Source of the DNA: Planococcus donghaensis MPA1U2
GTDB lineage: Bacteria; Bacillota; Bacilli; Bacillales_A; Planococcaceae
Assembly (NCBI RefSeq): GCF_000189395.1
Contig: NZ_AEPB01000015.1
Coordinates: forward strand, 62,001-126,000
Reading direction: 5' to 3'
DNA length: 64,000 bases
Shown here: positions 42,387 to 51,036 of the stretch, in pieces
Layout of the letters: every line of letters begins with the position of its first letter
How positions within the stretch are numbered: the stretch's first letter is position 1
The notes under the pieces: model-generated
Told to the model about the DNA's origin: nothing
The model's input: only the letters and a program-made list of their open reading frames with translations
Database searches by the model: none
Made by a program: the position numbers and the translations under genes

Positions 42387-42434
42387 AAAAAACGAGGCAC
42401 GTCTTTGAAATTTCAAAAGACGTGCCTCGTTTTT
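42387..42434. terminator. Bidirectional terminator
   Basis: AAAAACGAGGCACGTCTTT pairs with AAAGACGTGCCTCGTTTTT around GAAATTTCA. Confidence 0.9.
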
Positions 42435-43293
42435 AGATTTTTTTTGATTTACCATATAAAAGCCAAGGCGAAGGCAAATCAAACGGATGATTTTTTGGTA
42501 AGGACTGTTTTTGTGAAGGCGTTAAGTCCATCCAGACTAAAGGAGTTGTTTTTAATTGTGTGCTTAATTGATGCTGTGCCGTAGTGATGGTTTCCCAAAA
42601 ACCTGGCTGTTCGAAAAAGTCGTTCCAAGGGTAAATAACATGTAAATAATGGTTTCGTTTGTAATCTTGCTTTGTAATTAACACGCGGTCTTTCGAGCGG
42701 TTTTCAAAAAAGGACCATCGTGCAAGGTCTGTTTCGATAAACAGGCTTTCCGAAGCAGGAAACATGTAATAGCATTCGTAAGGAAAAACTTCACTCGTTT
42801 GTAAATAAAGTTGGTCAACCCATATTTTCTTTATAGCGAGATCAGTTACTTCCGTCCAATTCTCTCCACCAGTCTTTAGTTGAGATATATCAGTTGCAGT
42901 CGCGCTATATAACGTAGAAGTTTCTTTAAGTCCCAATTTATCCATAACGCGTCGAGCCGATACATTATTCTGCTGCGTATTTGCACCAACCCACTGAATG
43001 GTTGGGAATGTTGAAGCTTGTTCCATAATATAAGTCATCAATTGGGTAGAAAGGTTATTTCCACGGTAACGCAAATCACTACGCATTCTGCCGAGCATGG
43101 CATATTGTTTTGCAAAAATCGTGTAACCTCCGATGCTTGCAAGCTGGTCATCCAAGAACAGCCCGTACATACGACTAGAGCCGCTAGATATTCTTTCATA
43201 TATATTAAGAACGTAATCGTCTGTAATGCCTGTATCCATTTTTTCTATATAATGAAGATCGCCTAGTTGTAATTGGCGAATCGTCTGCTTCAT
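42433..43293 (-). CDS. GNAT family acetyltransferase
   Basis: 286 residues from the ATG at 43293, eight bases behind AAGGAG. The acetyl-CoA binding region is LRYRGNNLSTQLMTYIMEQA (Q/R-x-x-G-x-G/A is partly degenerate, RGNNLS), followed by GANTQQNNVSARRVMDKLGL, as in N-acetyltransferases. The C-terminal 130 residues are an extra domain I do not recognise. The acceptor substrate is unknown. Confidence 0.82.
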   Translation of the reverse strand: MKQTIRQLQLGDLHYIEKMDTGITDDYVLNIYERISSGSSRMYGLFLDDQLASIGGYTIFAKQYAMLGRMRSDLRYRGNNLSTQLMTYIMEQASTFPTIQWVGANTQQNNVSARRVMDKLGLKETSTLYSATATDISQLKTGGENWTEVTDLAIKKIWVDQLYLQTSEVFPYECYYMFPASESLFIETDLARWSFFENRSKDRVLITKQDYKRNHYLHVIYPWNDFFEQPGFWETITTAQHQLSTQLKTTPLVWMDLTPSQKQSLPKNHPFDLPSPWLLYGKSKKI

Positions 43294-43471
43294 AAAAAAC
43301 ACTCCTTGTTCATGGTGAAATAACTATAAGTATTATAATATAAGAAAAGCAAATAGGGCATGCTAAATATGAATAGATTAAATACAATAAAGCTTTTCTA
43401 CGTAACGAGAGGACAGTCTTTTTATACTTAGTAGTCAAAATTGCATAAGTCGACTTTTAGTTTTTTGAATA

Positions 43472-43499
43472 TTGACAATTCTTCATAAAAGAATACTAT
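43472..43499 (+). promoter_or_regulatory. Sigma-A promoter of the aldehyde-dehydrogenase-like gene
   Basis: TTGACA, 16 bases, TACTAT. Confidence 0.6.
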
Positions 43500-43575
43500 G
43501 TAAAGTAATAGCATAAAACGTATTAGTGATTTTAAAACGATATCAAAATTACCTTTTAAAGGGGGAGAGACCGAG

Positions 43576-44919
43576 ATGAGTAAAATGAAAAATTATCATT
43601 TCGGCTCAATAATCGATGGCAAAGAACTAGAAAAAGGTGACCGTCCCGAAGTTGAAATCCGCAATCCGTACAATGCTGAAGTGATTGGAAAGGTTTTTTA
43701 CACTACTCCACAAGATGCGGAGAACGCAATTACTAGTGCACATCGTGTTTACGCGAAAACAATGAAAAAGATGCCGACACATAGACGTGCTGAAATTCTA
43801 CGGAAAACAGCTGACTTACTCGAACTCGAAAAAGAGCAATTTGCACACCTGTTAACTATAGAAAGTGGCAAGCCAATTAAAGCGAGTCGCCTGGATGTAG
43901 CTCATGCGGCTCAAGTACTGCGTTTTGCATCACAGGCTACAAAATCAATCTACGAAGAACCAGTATCATTGAATCAAGTAGCTAAAGAAGGTCAGCTAGG
44001 TATAGTTAAAAGGGTGTCGCTTGGCGTAATTGCAATCAGTTTGCCTGTTAATTATCCGTTCACCTTGTTGTTATATAAAGTGGCTCCAGCAATTGCGGCA
44101 GGTAACACCATTGTCTTGAATCCCACCGCGACCACCGTTTATTCAACGGGTTTGCTTTATCGATTGTTTGAAAAAGCAGGTATGCCAAAAGGGGTTATCA
44201 ATATTATCACGGGGCCCCAACAAAGTTTAGTAGACAACTTGATGAATCACCCGAAAGTGAAACGGTTGATCTGCACTAAAAGCAGTGCTGCCGTTTGGAA
44301 AGAAAAAGACAATATTGGGAAGAAAAAAGTTTTGCTAGATTTCAAAACAAAGAATCCTACAATTGTCTTTGATAAAGCTGATTTGGATTTTGCAATCACT
44401 ACCATTGTTACTGCAGGGTTGCTGCATACAGATCGGTCAATTATGTCTGCTCAGCATGTTTACGTGCAAAAAGGAGTGTACGAGAAATTTTTAGAAACGC
44501 TCATGAAAAAAGTGCAAACACTTAAACTAGGAGATCCTCTAGATGACACCGTAGACATTGGTCCCATGGCAACTTTAATAGCTGCAGAAAAGGCAGAAAC
44601 ATGGATTCGAAACATGATTGAAAAGAGAGCGACTGTATTAGTTGGTGGCAGTCGGCATAATACAATGATGGAACCAACGATCATTAGTGATGTAGCAGCA
44701 GATAAAACATCGGGTCATACAATTTCACTTGCTCCCATTATTAGTATCATGCCGTTTCAAAAAAAACTAGAGGTAACGTCATACATGAGTGAGGAGGAAT
44801 CTGTCTTACATGCAGGCGTTTATACAAGAAATAGCAAAGGCACCACACGTAAAGAGGAAGTCAATCTTGCTATTGATCAAATGACAGCCGTTAAACTGAT
44901 TAGCAGTATTCACTTATAA
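43576..44919 (+). CDS. Aldehyde dehydrogenase-fold protein lacking catalytic residues
   Basis: 447 residues, shorter than the usual 475-500. The N-terminal half is a typical ALDH (EIRNPYNAEVIGKV; HRRAEILRKTADLLE; ESGKPIKASRLDV). The oxyanion Asn is kept (LPVNYP, Asn159). The NAD-binding Lys (KPS) is Asn182, the catalytic Glu of LELGGK is replaced by Asp255 in LLDFKTK, and the nucleophilic Cys position is Met290 in RSIMSAQHVYV. The C-terminus GGx-PF-G is also lost. The protein is most likely an inactive relative with a binding or structural role. GGGGGAG precedes the ATG; a VOC gene follows at 45 bases. Confidence 0.82.
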   Translation: MSKMKNYHFGSIIDGKELEKGDRPEVEIRNPYNAEVIGKVFYTTPQDAENAITSAHRVYAKTMKKMPTHRRAEILRKTADLLELEKEQFAHLLTIESGKPIKASRLDVAHAAQVLRFASQATKSIYEEPVSLNQVAKEGQLGIVKRVSLGVIAISLPVNYPFTLLLYKVAPAIAAGNTIVLNPTATTVYSTGLLYRLFEKAGMPKGVINIITGPQQSLVDNLMNHPKVKRLICTKSSAAVWKEKDNIGKKKVLLDFKTKNPTIVFDKADLDFAITTIVTAGLLHTDRSIMSAQHVYVQKGVYEKFLETLMKKVQTLKLGDPLDDTVDIGPMATLIAAEKAETWIRNMIEKRATVLVGGSRHNTMMEPTIISDVAADKTSGHTISLAPIISIMPFQKKLEVTSYMSEEESVLHAGVYTRNSKGTTRKEEVNLAIDQMTAVKLISSIHL

Positions 44920-44964
44920 ATTTAAATGATGTTCAAAAAATCTGCTTTAAAAAGGAGAATAATT

Positions 44965-45405
44965 ATGATTAAAAAATTGTTTCCTTATTTGAACTTTGAT
45001 GGAAATGGAAGAGAAGCGACACATTTTTACACAGAAGTGTTAGGCGGTGAGTTAGTAAGCCTAATGACGTTTGGTGATGCAAATGAGGGAGATATGGATG
45101 GCATGCCCGAAGAAGCAAGAGATTTGGTGATGAATGCTCAAATTGATTTGAAAAACGGAGATATGCTAATGATTTCAGATGTAGTGCCAGGTCTTGGCAT
45201 GTCATCGTTTAAACAAGGTAACAATGTATCCGTTACCTTATTTTTAGATAGTATTGAAGAAGGACGAACTATTTTCAATAAGTTGGCCGAGGGTGGTAAT
45301 ATCGTAATGGAGTTGCAGGAAACTTTCTGGACGCCGTTATACGGAAGCTTGACTGATAAATTTGGCATCGACTGGCAAATTTCAGTGGAACCCGAAACAA
45401 ATTAA
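44965..45405 (+). CDS. VOC family protein, PhnB/YjdN type
   Basis: 146 residues from the ATG at 44965, behind AAAGGAG. Opens IKKLFPYLNFDGNGREATHFYTEVLGGE and ends FWTPLYGSLTDKFGIDWQISVE, the PhnB-like pattern (GxxxDRFGVxW). These small metal-binding folds include glyoxalases and resistance proteins; most PhnB-like members have no known reaction. Possibly cotranscribed with the ALDH-like gene. Confidence 0.87.
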   Translation: MIKKLFPYLNFDGNGREATHFYTEVLGGELVSLMTFGDANEGDMDGMPEEARDLVMNAQIDLKNGDMLMISDVVPGLGMSSFKQGNNVSVTLFLDSIEEGRTIFNKLAEGGNIVMELQETFWTPLYGSLTDKFGIDWQISVEPETN

Positions 45406-45490
45406 AACGGCCGATTAAATGGAAAAACTAGTACTCGTAAGATTCTTTTCAACTGAATTTCAAACAGTCTATGAATAAAAGAAGAAAGGC

Positions 45491-45520
45491 TTGCATTCTG
45501 AACTCCAAAGCACCTATAAT
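45491..45520 (+). promoter_or_regulatory. Promoter ahead of the yitT leader
   Basis: TTGCAT, 18 bases, TATAAT. Confidence 0.55.
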
Positions 45521-45605
45521 ATAAAACATTGATTCACTATAAAAAGAACAATTTATTCGCTTTTTCTTAGTTTTTATTGAAAAGAAAAATTACAATATAA
45601 TAAAT

Positions 45606-45643
45606 AGTCTTAAGGTGACGTGCAGCTGCACGCCCTTTTTTTG
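45606..45643 (+). terminator. Intrinsic terminator inside the yitT leader
   Basis: GGGCGTGCAGCTGCACGTCACC-like stem (plus strand CGTGCAGCTGCACG with flanking GGTGA and CCC) followed by seven T residues. The promoter at 45491-45520 would yield about 115 bases of RNA ending here. Confidence 0.65.
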
Positions 45644-45696
45644 TGGCATGAACAAAATAGTTTGGCTGGGGCTTGCCTCAGGATTGGAGTTTGGTT

Positions 45697-46560
45697 ATGA
45701 ATAAATGGATGAGATTGTTAATTATTTTTATTTCCTCAATCGTTCTTGGTGTTGCGTTTAATATGTTTTTACTACCACATGAAATATTAGCAGGTGGGGT
45801 TACGGGTATTGCGATGATGCTCGGTTTGATCACGCCTTTAAATGCAGGACTATGGATGATTATTTTAAATATCCCGATTCTCGTTGTAGGTTGGATGAAA
45901 CTTGGGAAAAATTTTATCGCCAATAGCTTGTTTTCAGTTGTTGTGACATCGATCTCTATGTTGTATATTCCTGTTGTTCAAATAACAGAAGATGCTTTGC
46001 TTTCTACTGTGTTTGGCGGCGTTATAGCCGGAGCTTCAATGGGTGTTATTATTCGCTATTATAGTTCTACAGGTGGATTTGACGTTATTGGTTTGTTGTT
46101 ATCGATGAAGCGCGACATCCCATTAGGTGCACTAGTGTTTGTTCTCAATAGTGCAGTTGTTTTCGTTTCTGGCTTTGTGTTCTCTTGGGAACTGGCGATG
46201 TATACAATGGCTTCGATTTACATTTCTGGCCTTGTTATTGACCGTGTCCACACACGTCACATTAAGCTTAGCTTGATGGTTGTAACGGCTCAAGGCGATG
46301 CAGTTAAAAAAGAATTGCTCGATAATTTATATCGAGGCATTACAGTAGTAGATGGCGAAGGTGCTTATTCATCGGCTAAAGTAAAAGTATTATACAGCGT
46401 AATTGGTCGTCACGAATTGGCATTTGTCCGCCCTCTCATCAAAAATATTGATCCGAATGCATTTGTTAGCATTAGTGAGACGATGGAAGTTATGGGGAAT
46501 TTCCGGAAGGACGATAACTTCATGAAAAATCCAATGTTAAAAAACTCTTCAGTTTCCTAA
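45697..46560 (+). CDS. YitT family membrane protein
   Basis: 287 residues from the ATG at 45697, seven bases behind TTGGAG. Five or six helices (to about 190), with the family motif STGGFDVIGLLLS, and a C-terminal DUF2179 domain (about 205-280; VVTAQGDAVKKELLDNLYRGITVVDGEGAYS). The function of YitT proteins is not established. A terminator hairpin overlaps the stop codon. A leader with an intrinsic terminator precedes the gene. Confidence 0.9.
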   Translation: MNKWMRLLIIFISSIVLGVAFNMFLLPHEILAGGVTGIAMMLGLITPLNAGLWMIILNIPILVVGWMKLGKNFIANSLFSVVVTSISMLYIPVVQITEDALLSTVFGGVIAGASMGVIIRYYSSTGGFDVIGLLLSMKRDIPLGALVFVLNSAVVFVSGFVFSWELAMYTMASIYISGLVIDRVHTRHIKLSLMVVTAQGDAVKKELLDNLYRGITVVDGEGAYSSAKVKVLYSVIGRHELAFVRPLIKNIDPNAFVSISETMEVMGNFRKDDNFMKNPMLKNSSVS

Positions 46561-46576
46561 ACTGAAGAGTTTTTTT
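46541..46576 (+). terminator. Terminator overlapping the yitT stop codon
   Basis: AAACTCTTCAGTTT and AAACTGAAGAGTTT with a 3-base loop holding part of the stop codon, then T7. Confidence 0.85.
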
Positions 46577-46595
46577 GTGCAGCTATATGAACTTA

Positions 46596-47813
46596 TTATT
46601 GAAACAGTAAATAATCTTCTTCTAAAATAAACTCATTGCTAATGTCGATAAACAAATAGCAGTCCTCAGATAAAGGGAAACTGAATGTCCGAATCATTTT
46701 AGTCGTTTCAATATCAGAATACACGTCGGACAAAATCCCTTTATGCCAGGTTTTCATTTGCATAGTGTTTTCTAAAAAGTAAGGTCGGAATGCCCACTGG
46801 GAGCCGATGTGATCCGATTCGAAAATCCAGTGACCTTGTCGTTTTTGTAAGTTAGAAGACACTTGTTGGCCATCGCTATTGCAAATATACAAACGGAAAC
46901 TTTCTTTATCAAAGGACTCAGCTAGTGTTTCGATAAATAGGTCTGCAGTGTCAGGGCCGTGCCACTTAGAAAGAAGTTTCTTCACTTTTTCTTCTAGGCT
47001 GACTGTAAATGCATATCGCTGTTGAATTATCGACTTTTCACGTTGGACAAAGGCGGTGATTTTTTCACCCACTGCAAGCGGATTAAAGCTCTCAACTGGA
47101 AGTTCAAATGCTGGTTTTGCTAAATAAAAACCTTGGTAATAATGACCACCATTTTTCCAGGCGAAATACAATTGGTAACTATCTTCGATATTTTCATAGG
47201 AAAGTTTTGCGCCAATTCTTCGTGCTAATACGGTTAGCGTTTGAACAACGTCTTGAAAGGCCTCAGGATTGGTGTTTCGGACGAGACTTGTATCTATTTT
47301 TAAAATATGAGGGCGAAGTTGACGGATTCGGTCGATGTTAGAGCTCTTTGCTCCGGCATGATCTACCGCAATTTGAATACCGTAAGTTTTGTAATACATT
47401 AATAGGTGATGAAGCGTATCAAAATCTTCGTCAAAATCATGTTCTGTAATTTCTAATACAATGCGGTTCATTGAGAAGCCTTTTTTTTCATATGACTGAA
47501 GCGTTTCTAAAAAATCTTCTCCACTATTAATCAGTAATTGTTTAGCATTTCGATTGATAAATAACAGTCTATCGTTGCCTGAATCGAGCATCTGACTAAT
47601 AGCAAGCTCTAAAAGGTGTTGATCGACTACTACTTTATATTCATCGGGAACATCGGTGTCATGAAAAAAATCACCTAAACTGATCCACTCGTTGTCAAAA
47701 TGGAATCGTCCTAAAACTTCATACCCAATGACGGTATGTTTGACCGCGCTAACAATAGGTTGAAAAGCGGGCTTTACATCAGATAAGTTTTCGAGAATAT
47801 CTAGCGGATCCAT
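46596..47813 (-). CDS. ykuI: EAL-domain c-di-GMP protein YkuI
   Basis: 405 residues: EAL domain (about 10-250) and the YkuI_C domain (about 255-400), matching B. subtilis YkuI throughout. EVL replaces EAL at 32-34, and LEITEHDF and LKID are kept, but the Asp-Asp metal pair of loop 6 (DDFGTGYSS) is AVDHAGAKSSN, so one acidic ligand is His. B. subtilis YkuI binds c-di-GMP but has not shown clear hydrolysis. A receptor rather than an active phosphodiesterase is likely here too. Confidence 0.9.
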   Translation of the reverse strand: MDPLDILENLSDVKPAFQPIVSAVKHTVIGYEVLGRFHFDNEWISLGDFFHDTDVPDEYKVVVDQHLLELAISQMLDSGNDRLLFINRNAKQLLINSGEDFLETLQSYEKKGFSMNRIVLEITEHDFDEDFDTLHHLLMYYKTYGIQIAVDHAGAKSSNIDRIRQLRPHILKIDTSLVRNTNPEAFQDVVQTLTVLARRIGAKLSYENIEDSYQLYFAWKNGGHYYQGFYLAKPAFELPVESFNPLAVGEKITAFVQREKSIIQQRYAFTVSLEEKVKKLLSKWHGPDTADLFIETLAESFDKESFRLYICNSDGQQVSSNLQKRQGHWIFESDHIGSQWAFRPYFLENTMQMKTWHKGILSDVYSDIETTKMIRTFSFPLSEDCYLFIDISNEFILEEDYLLFQ

Positions 47814-47857
47814 AATAATTGCTCCTTTACTGCAAATCTAACGTCTATGTAAAAAAA

Positions 47858-48235
47858 TTACATAATCATGAAAAAGTAAACAACGACCATCATAATCATG
47901 ATAGCCAGCATAGAAGAAATCAAAGTGATATGCATATTCGATGGAGTGAATGTTTCATTTATAAGTTGCTGACGCTTTTTCTTGTAGTTTTGGGTTGCTG
48001 AAAAAATAACGATGAGACCGAAAATACAAGCGAAAATACCAAGTGCGATCGTGAATGTATCGACAAATGAGTTGCGCGTGACACCCATTGTGAAATGTAA
48101 GCTAGTTGCGAGAAAACCAACGCCAACGATGGAAATGACTGTTCGAATCCACGCTAAGTAAGTGCGTTCATTAGCCAGATGTTGTTGTGTATAAGTTAAC
48201 TGGTTCTTTTCTTTTTTGTAGGATTGGCGGGACAT
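47858..48235 (-). CDS. DUF202 membrane protein
   Basis: 125 residues. The sequence NERTYLAWIRT near the N-terminus is the DUF202 (YidH) signature, with three membrane helices after it. The family occurs next to transporters and stress genes in many bacteria, with no assigned reaction. GAGGAG precedes the ATG. Confidence 0.88.
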   Translation of the reverse strand: MSRQSYKKEKNQLTYTQQHLANERTYLAWIRTVISIVGVGFLATSLHFTMGVTRNSFVDTFTIALGIFACIFGLIVIFSATQNYKKKRQQLINETFTPSNMHITLISSMLAIMIMMVVVYFFMIM

Positions 48236-48497
48236 ACTATTCTCTCCTCTGAGTAATAATTGATGTTGAAATATTGACGAGTTGGAAGTAAGAAAATGAT
48301 GTGTTTCTAGTATAAATGAATCTTAACTAAAAAGAAATTTAGAAAGGGGCGAGCCAACTAAGAGAAATATACATTCTCACTTTAGAAAATCACTGTAAAA
48401 TTTCTGGTGAGTCGCTATAAATTTTATGAAGTGCTCAGTTTAAATAGATATTGAGAATGGGAAAAGTATCGTAGACTTGCAAAAAGGGGATGGAGTG

Positions 48498-49385
48498 GTG
48501 ATAAAAATTAAGGTTAGTTTATTAGGATTATTATTGCTTAGTTTAGTTGTTTCCAAAAATGCAAAAGGGGCATGGGGAAAGTCGAAAGAAGCGGAGAGTA
48601 ATTCCAATCAATTTTTGACGATTGCACACCGCGGAGCATCGGGGCATGCGCCTGAACACACAATGACCGCTTATCAATTGGGAAAAGACATGCATAGTGA
48701 TTATATAGAAATTGATTTGCAAATGACAAAAGACGGTGTATTGATCGTGATGCATGATGAAAAGGTAAACCGAACGACTAACGGTTCGGGTGATGTAAAA
48801 GACATGCTACTTTCAGACATCAAAAAATTAGATGCAGGTTCTTGGTTTAATGCAGCCCATCCCGAAAAAGCTCACTTCCAATATAAAGGATTACAAGTGC
48901 CAACTCTTGAGGAAGTGATTGAAACGTTTGGGAAAACTTCTCGCTATTATATTGAAACAAAAGCGCCAGACGTTTATCCAGGCATGGAGGAAGAACTTGT
49001 ACGGGTATTGAAAAAGCATAAGTTGATTGATCAAAAGGGACGAGATAATAAAGTGGTCGTGCAGTCTTTTAGTCAAGACAGTCTACTGAAAATGAAGCAA
49101 CTTGCGCCAGAAATTCCTTTAGTTCAACTGATTTCGTATTCCACACCAGCAATTATTTCTGATGCCGAACTTGATGATATTAAAAATTATGCTATCGGTG
49201 TAGGCGTGAACCATAAAAGAATCGCCAGAGATTACGTGAAGCAAGTACGAAATCACGGATTACTGATCCATCCATATACCGTGAATAAGCGTGCCGATAT
49301 GGAGCGCTTGATCGAGTGGGGTGTGACGGGCATCTTTACCAATTACCCAGATGTTTTAAAAGCGGTATTGAAAAAGAAAGAGTAG
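48498..49385 (+). CDS. Secreted glycerophosphodiester phosphodiesterase
   Basis: 295 residues from the GTG at 48498, eight bases behind AAAGGGG. A signal peptide (about 3-23) precedes the GDPD barrel: AHRGASGHAPEHT (catalytic His pair), DYIEIDLQMTKDGVLIVMHDEKVNRTT (metal Glu/Asp and second His), YYIETKAP. It hydrolyses glycerophosphodiesters, possibly from teichoic acid or lipid turnover, releasing glycerol 3-phosphate outside the cell. Confidence 0.9.
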   Translation: MIKIKVSLLGLLLLSLVVSKNAKGAWGKSKEAESNSNQFLTIAHRGASGHAPEHTMTAYQLGKDMHSDYIEIDLQMTKDGVLIVMHDEKVNRTTNGSGDVKDMLLSDIKKLDAGSWFNAAHPEKAHFQYKGLQVPTLEEVIETFGKTSRYYIETKAPDVYPGMEEELVRVLKKHKLIDQKGRDNKVVVQSFSQDSLLKMKQLAPEIPLVQLISYSTPAIISDAELDDIKNYAIGVGVNHKRIARDYVKQVRNHGLLIHPYTVNKRADMERLIEWGVTGIFTNYPDVLKAVLKKKE

Positions 49386-49400
49386 TAACCCCTTCAGTTT

Positions 49401-49487
49401 CTAAAAAAATAACAAATTCAACAAAATCGTCAAAACAATTGAAAGAATAATTGAAATGAGCAAGCTGCCCATACAGGAGATTCGCAT
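49401..49487 (-). CDS. 28-residue hydrophobic peptide
   Basis: Reads MRISCMGSLL then ISIILSIVLTILLNLLFF and stops. It has a fair ribosome site, AAGGTGGGG, five bases before the ATG, and is one continuous membrane helix. Similar tiny helices occur in many Firmicutes genomes without a known role. Converges with the GDPD gene. Confidence 0.5.
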   Translation of the reverse strand: MRISCMGSLLISIILSIVLTILLNLLFF

Positions 49488-49551
49488 ATCGACCCCACCT
49501 TTTTCATGATAGTATCAATTACCCGAAGCATTCGGGTTAATAAACGCTAAA

Positions 49552-49592
49552 AAAGTAAAACGTACAGAGCAAGGGGCTCTGCACGTTTTACT
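49552..49592 (-). terminator. Terminator of the capA gene
   Basis: GTAAAACGTGCAGAGC-type stem (one mismatch) with T-rich end on the minus strand; overlaps the stop at 49588. Confidence 0.8.
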
Positions 49593-50727
49593 CGATAAAT
49601 TCAAGATCTGTTATCCATGTAGACAGGTGGGCTTTAGTAGCAGCGTTTAAATTTTCATCGACGTTTTTCAGCAAATCCATTTCGTAATTTTTCTCATTAA
49701 AACTTTTGACGAAAGTAGTTGTAAAGGCAGGATTTTGCAAAGTAATGGAGCTTGAATCTACTGTTACCTTTTTTACAATATCAAGGTGCAAAATCGCACC
49801 GGTTTGCCGATCCAATCCGTCTTGTCCAGATAAAAAATTTCCAAGTGAATACATCACAAAAACTTTGCGTCCGTCTTCTGTGTCAATCCATTCTGGGGGT
49901 TGCAACACGTGAGGGTGGTGTCCCAAAATAATGTCAGCCCCGTTTGCAGCAGAAAAATGAGCCAATGCGATTTGTTCCGCATTCGGCATACTTTCGTATT
50001 CTTGTCCGAAATGCAGACTTAACACGACCACATCCGATACTTTTCTCGCACGCATTAAGTCTTGTTGGATGACCAAAGGATCAATTCGGTTAACCAAATA
50101 ATCCATTCCAACAGGCGTAGAAATTCCATTTGTCCCATATGTATAGGACAAAAAAGAAAAAGTGATGTTGTTGCGTGTCACTAAAGTAATTTGCGACCGT
50201 TCCTCATTGGATAAAGCAGCGCCTGTATGCACCATGGCGATTTGATCCCAGTAACGAATAGCATTTTCGATAGCGGGTATTCCCCGATCTAGTGTATGGT
50301 TGTTTGCCAGTGTCACAACGTCTACTCCAGAATTCTTTAAAGCAGCGCCTATCTCGTAAGGACTATTAAAAGAAGGGTAAGTCGAAAGTCCAATTTCACT
50401 GCCGCCGACTATGCTCTCAGAATTGGCGATAGTGAGATCAGCTTGTTGAAGAAAAGGTGTTACTTTTTCAAGCATTGGATTAAAGTCGAAACGGTTATTA
50501 TTTTTAGCATCTAAGTACACACGTTCATGAATTAGAATATCTCCAACAGCCGATAGTGAGGCGGAATATTCTAAGTTTAGCTCTGAAGGACTAGTGGCAA
50601 TGGGAGGATTTCGAATATCAAAAGCAATTGATTGGCTTTCATTGGCGTTACTAGCGAGTGAACATCCAATGAGAGAGAAGGTTGCAGCAACTAATAATAG
50701 AAAAAGAGAGACTTTACTGAAGTTCAC
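49588..50727 (-). CDS. CapA family (poly-gamma-glutamate-type) lipoprotein
   Basis: 379 residues from the GTG at 50727, eight bases behind GGAG; a GTG at 50736 overlaps that site. Lipobox LIGC (Cys near 22). The metallophosphatase-like CapA core includes AVGDILIHERVY, ANSESIVGG, TLANNHTLDRG and LGHHPHVLQPPEW, with metal-binding residues intact. CapA/PgsA relatives function in polyglutamate synthesis, but pgsBC are absent, so this is one of the many stand-alone members of unknown substrate. Confidence 0.87.
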   Translation of the reverse strand: MNFSKVSLFLLLVAATFSLIGCSLASNANESQSIAFDIRNPPIATSPSELNLEYSASLSAVGDILIHERVYLDAKNNNRFDFNPMLEKVTPFLQQADLTIANSESIVGGSEIGLSTYPSFNSPYEIGAALKNSGVDVVTLANNHTLDRGIPAIENAIRYWDQIAMVHTGAALSNEERSQITLVTRNNITFSFLSYTYGTNGISTPVGMDYLVNRIDPLVIQQDLMRARKVSDVVVLSLHFGQEYESMPNAEQIALAHFSAANGADIILGHHPHVLQPPEWIDTEDGRKVFVMYSLGNFLSGQDGLDRQTGAILHLDIVKKVTVDSSSITLQNPAFTTTFVKSFNEKNYEMDLLKNVDENLNAATKAHLSTWITDLEFIE

Positions 50728-51000
50728 TTTTCTCACTCCATAAGTTTAGTAAGATCTTGAGCGCTTCCTATATGTAAAAGTCGCTTTGGTTCATGCATCC
50801 ACTTGGAACTCAAAGACATAAAATTCATAGGCGGAGTTTTAGTTTGCCGCAATTCGAATAAGAGTTGGTCATCGGTGGGATCTTCAACTATAGATTACTA
50901 CTTTTAAGGTGATTTAACTAGATAGGAAAGCAGAAAAAGATTGTATTTCCCGCTATATGAACCTTGGTTGATTTGGTCATTACCCTGGGTTTACAAATAA
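50728..51000 (-). other. Region upstream of capA with a short coding-like frame
   Basis: A minus-strand frame open from 50894 to the stop at 50733 (54 codons) contains a possible 31-residue peptide from an ATG at 50828 ending RLLHIGSAQDLTKLME. No ribosome site is visible. It may be a gene remnant. Nothing else is supported in this gap. Confidence 0.25.
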
Positions 51001-51035
51001 AAAAACTCATCTTTTAAACAAGATGAGTTTTTTGA
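50997..51035 (-). terminator. Terminator of the sulfolipid operon
   Basis: AAAAACTCATCTT and AAGATGAGTTTTT just beyond the gtrA-like stop. Confidence 0.85.
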
Positions 51036-51036
51036 A

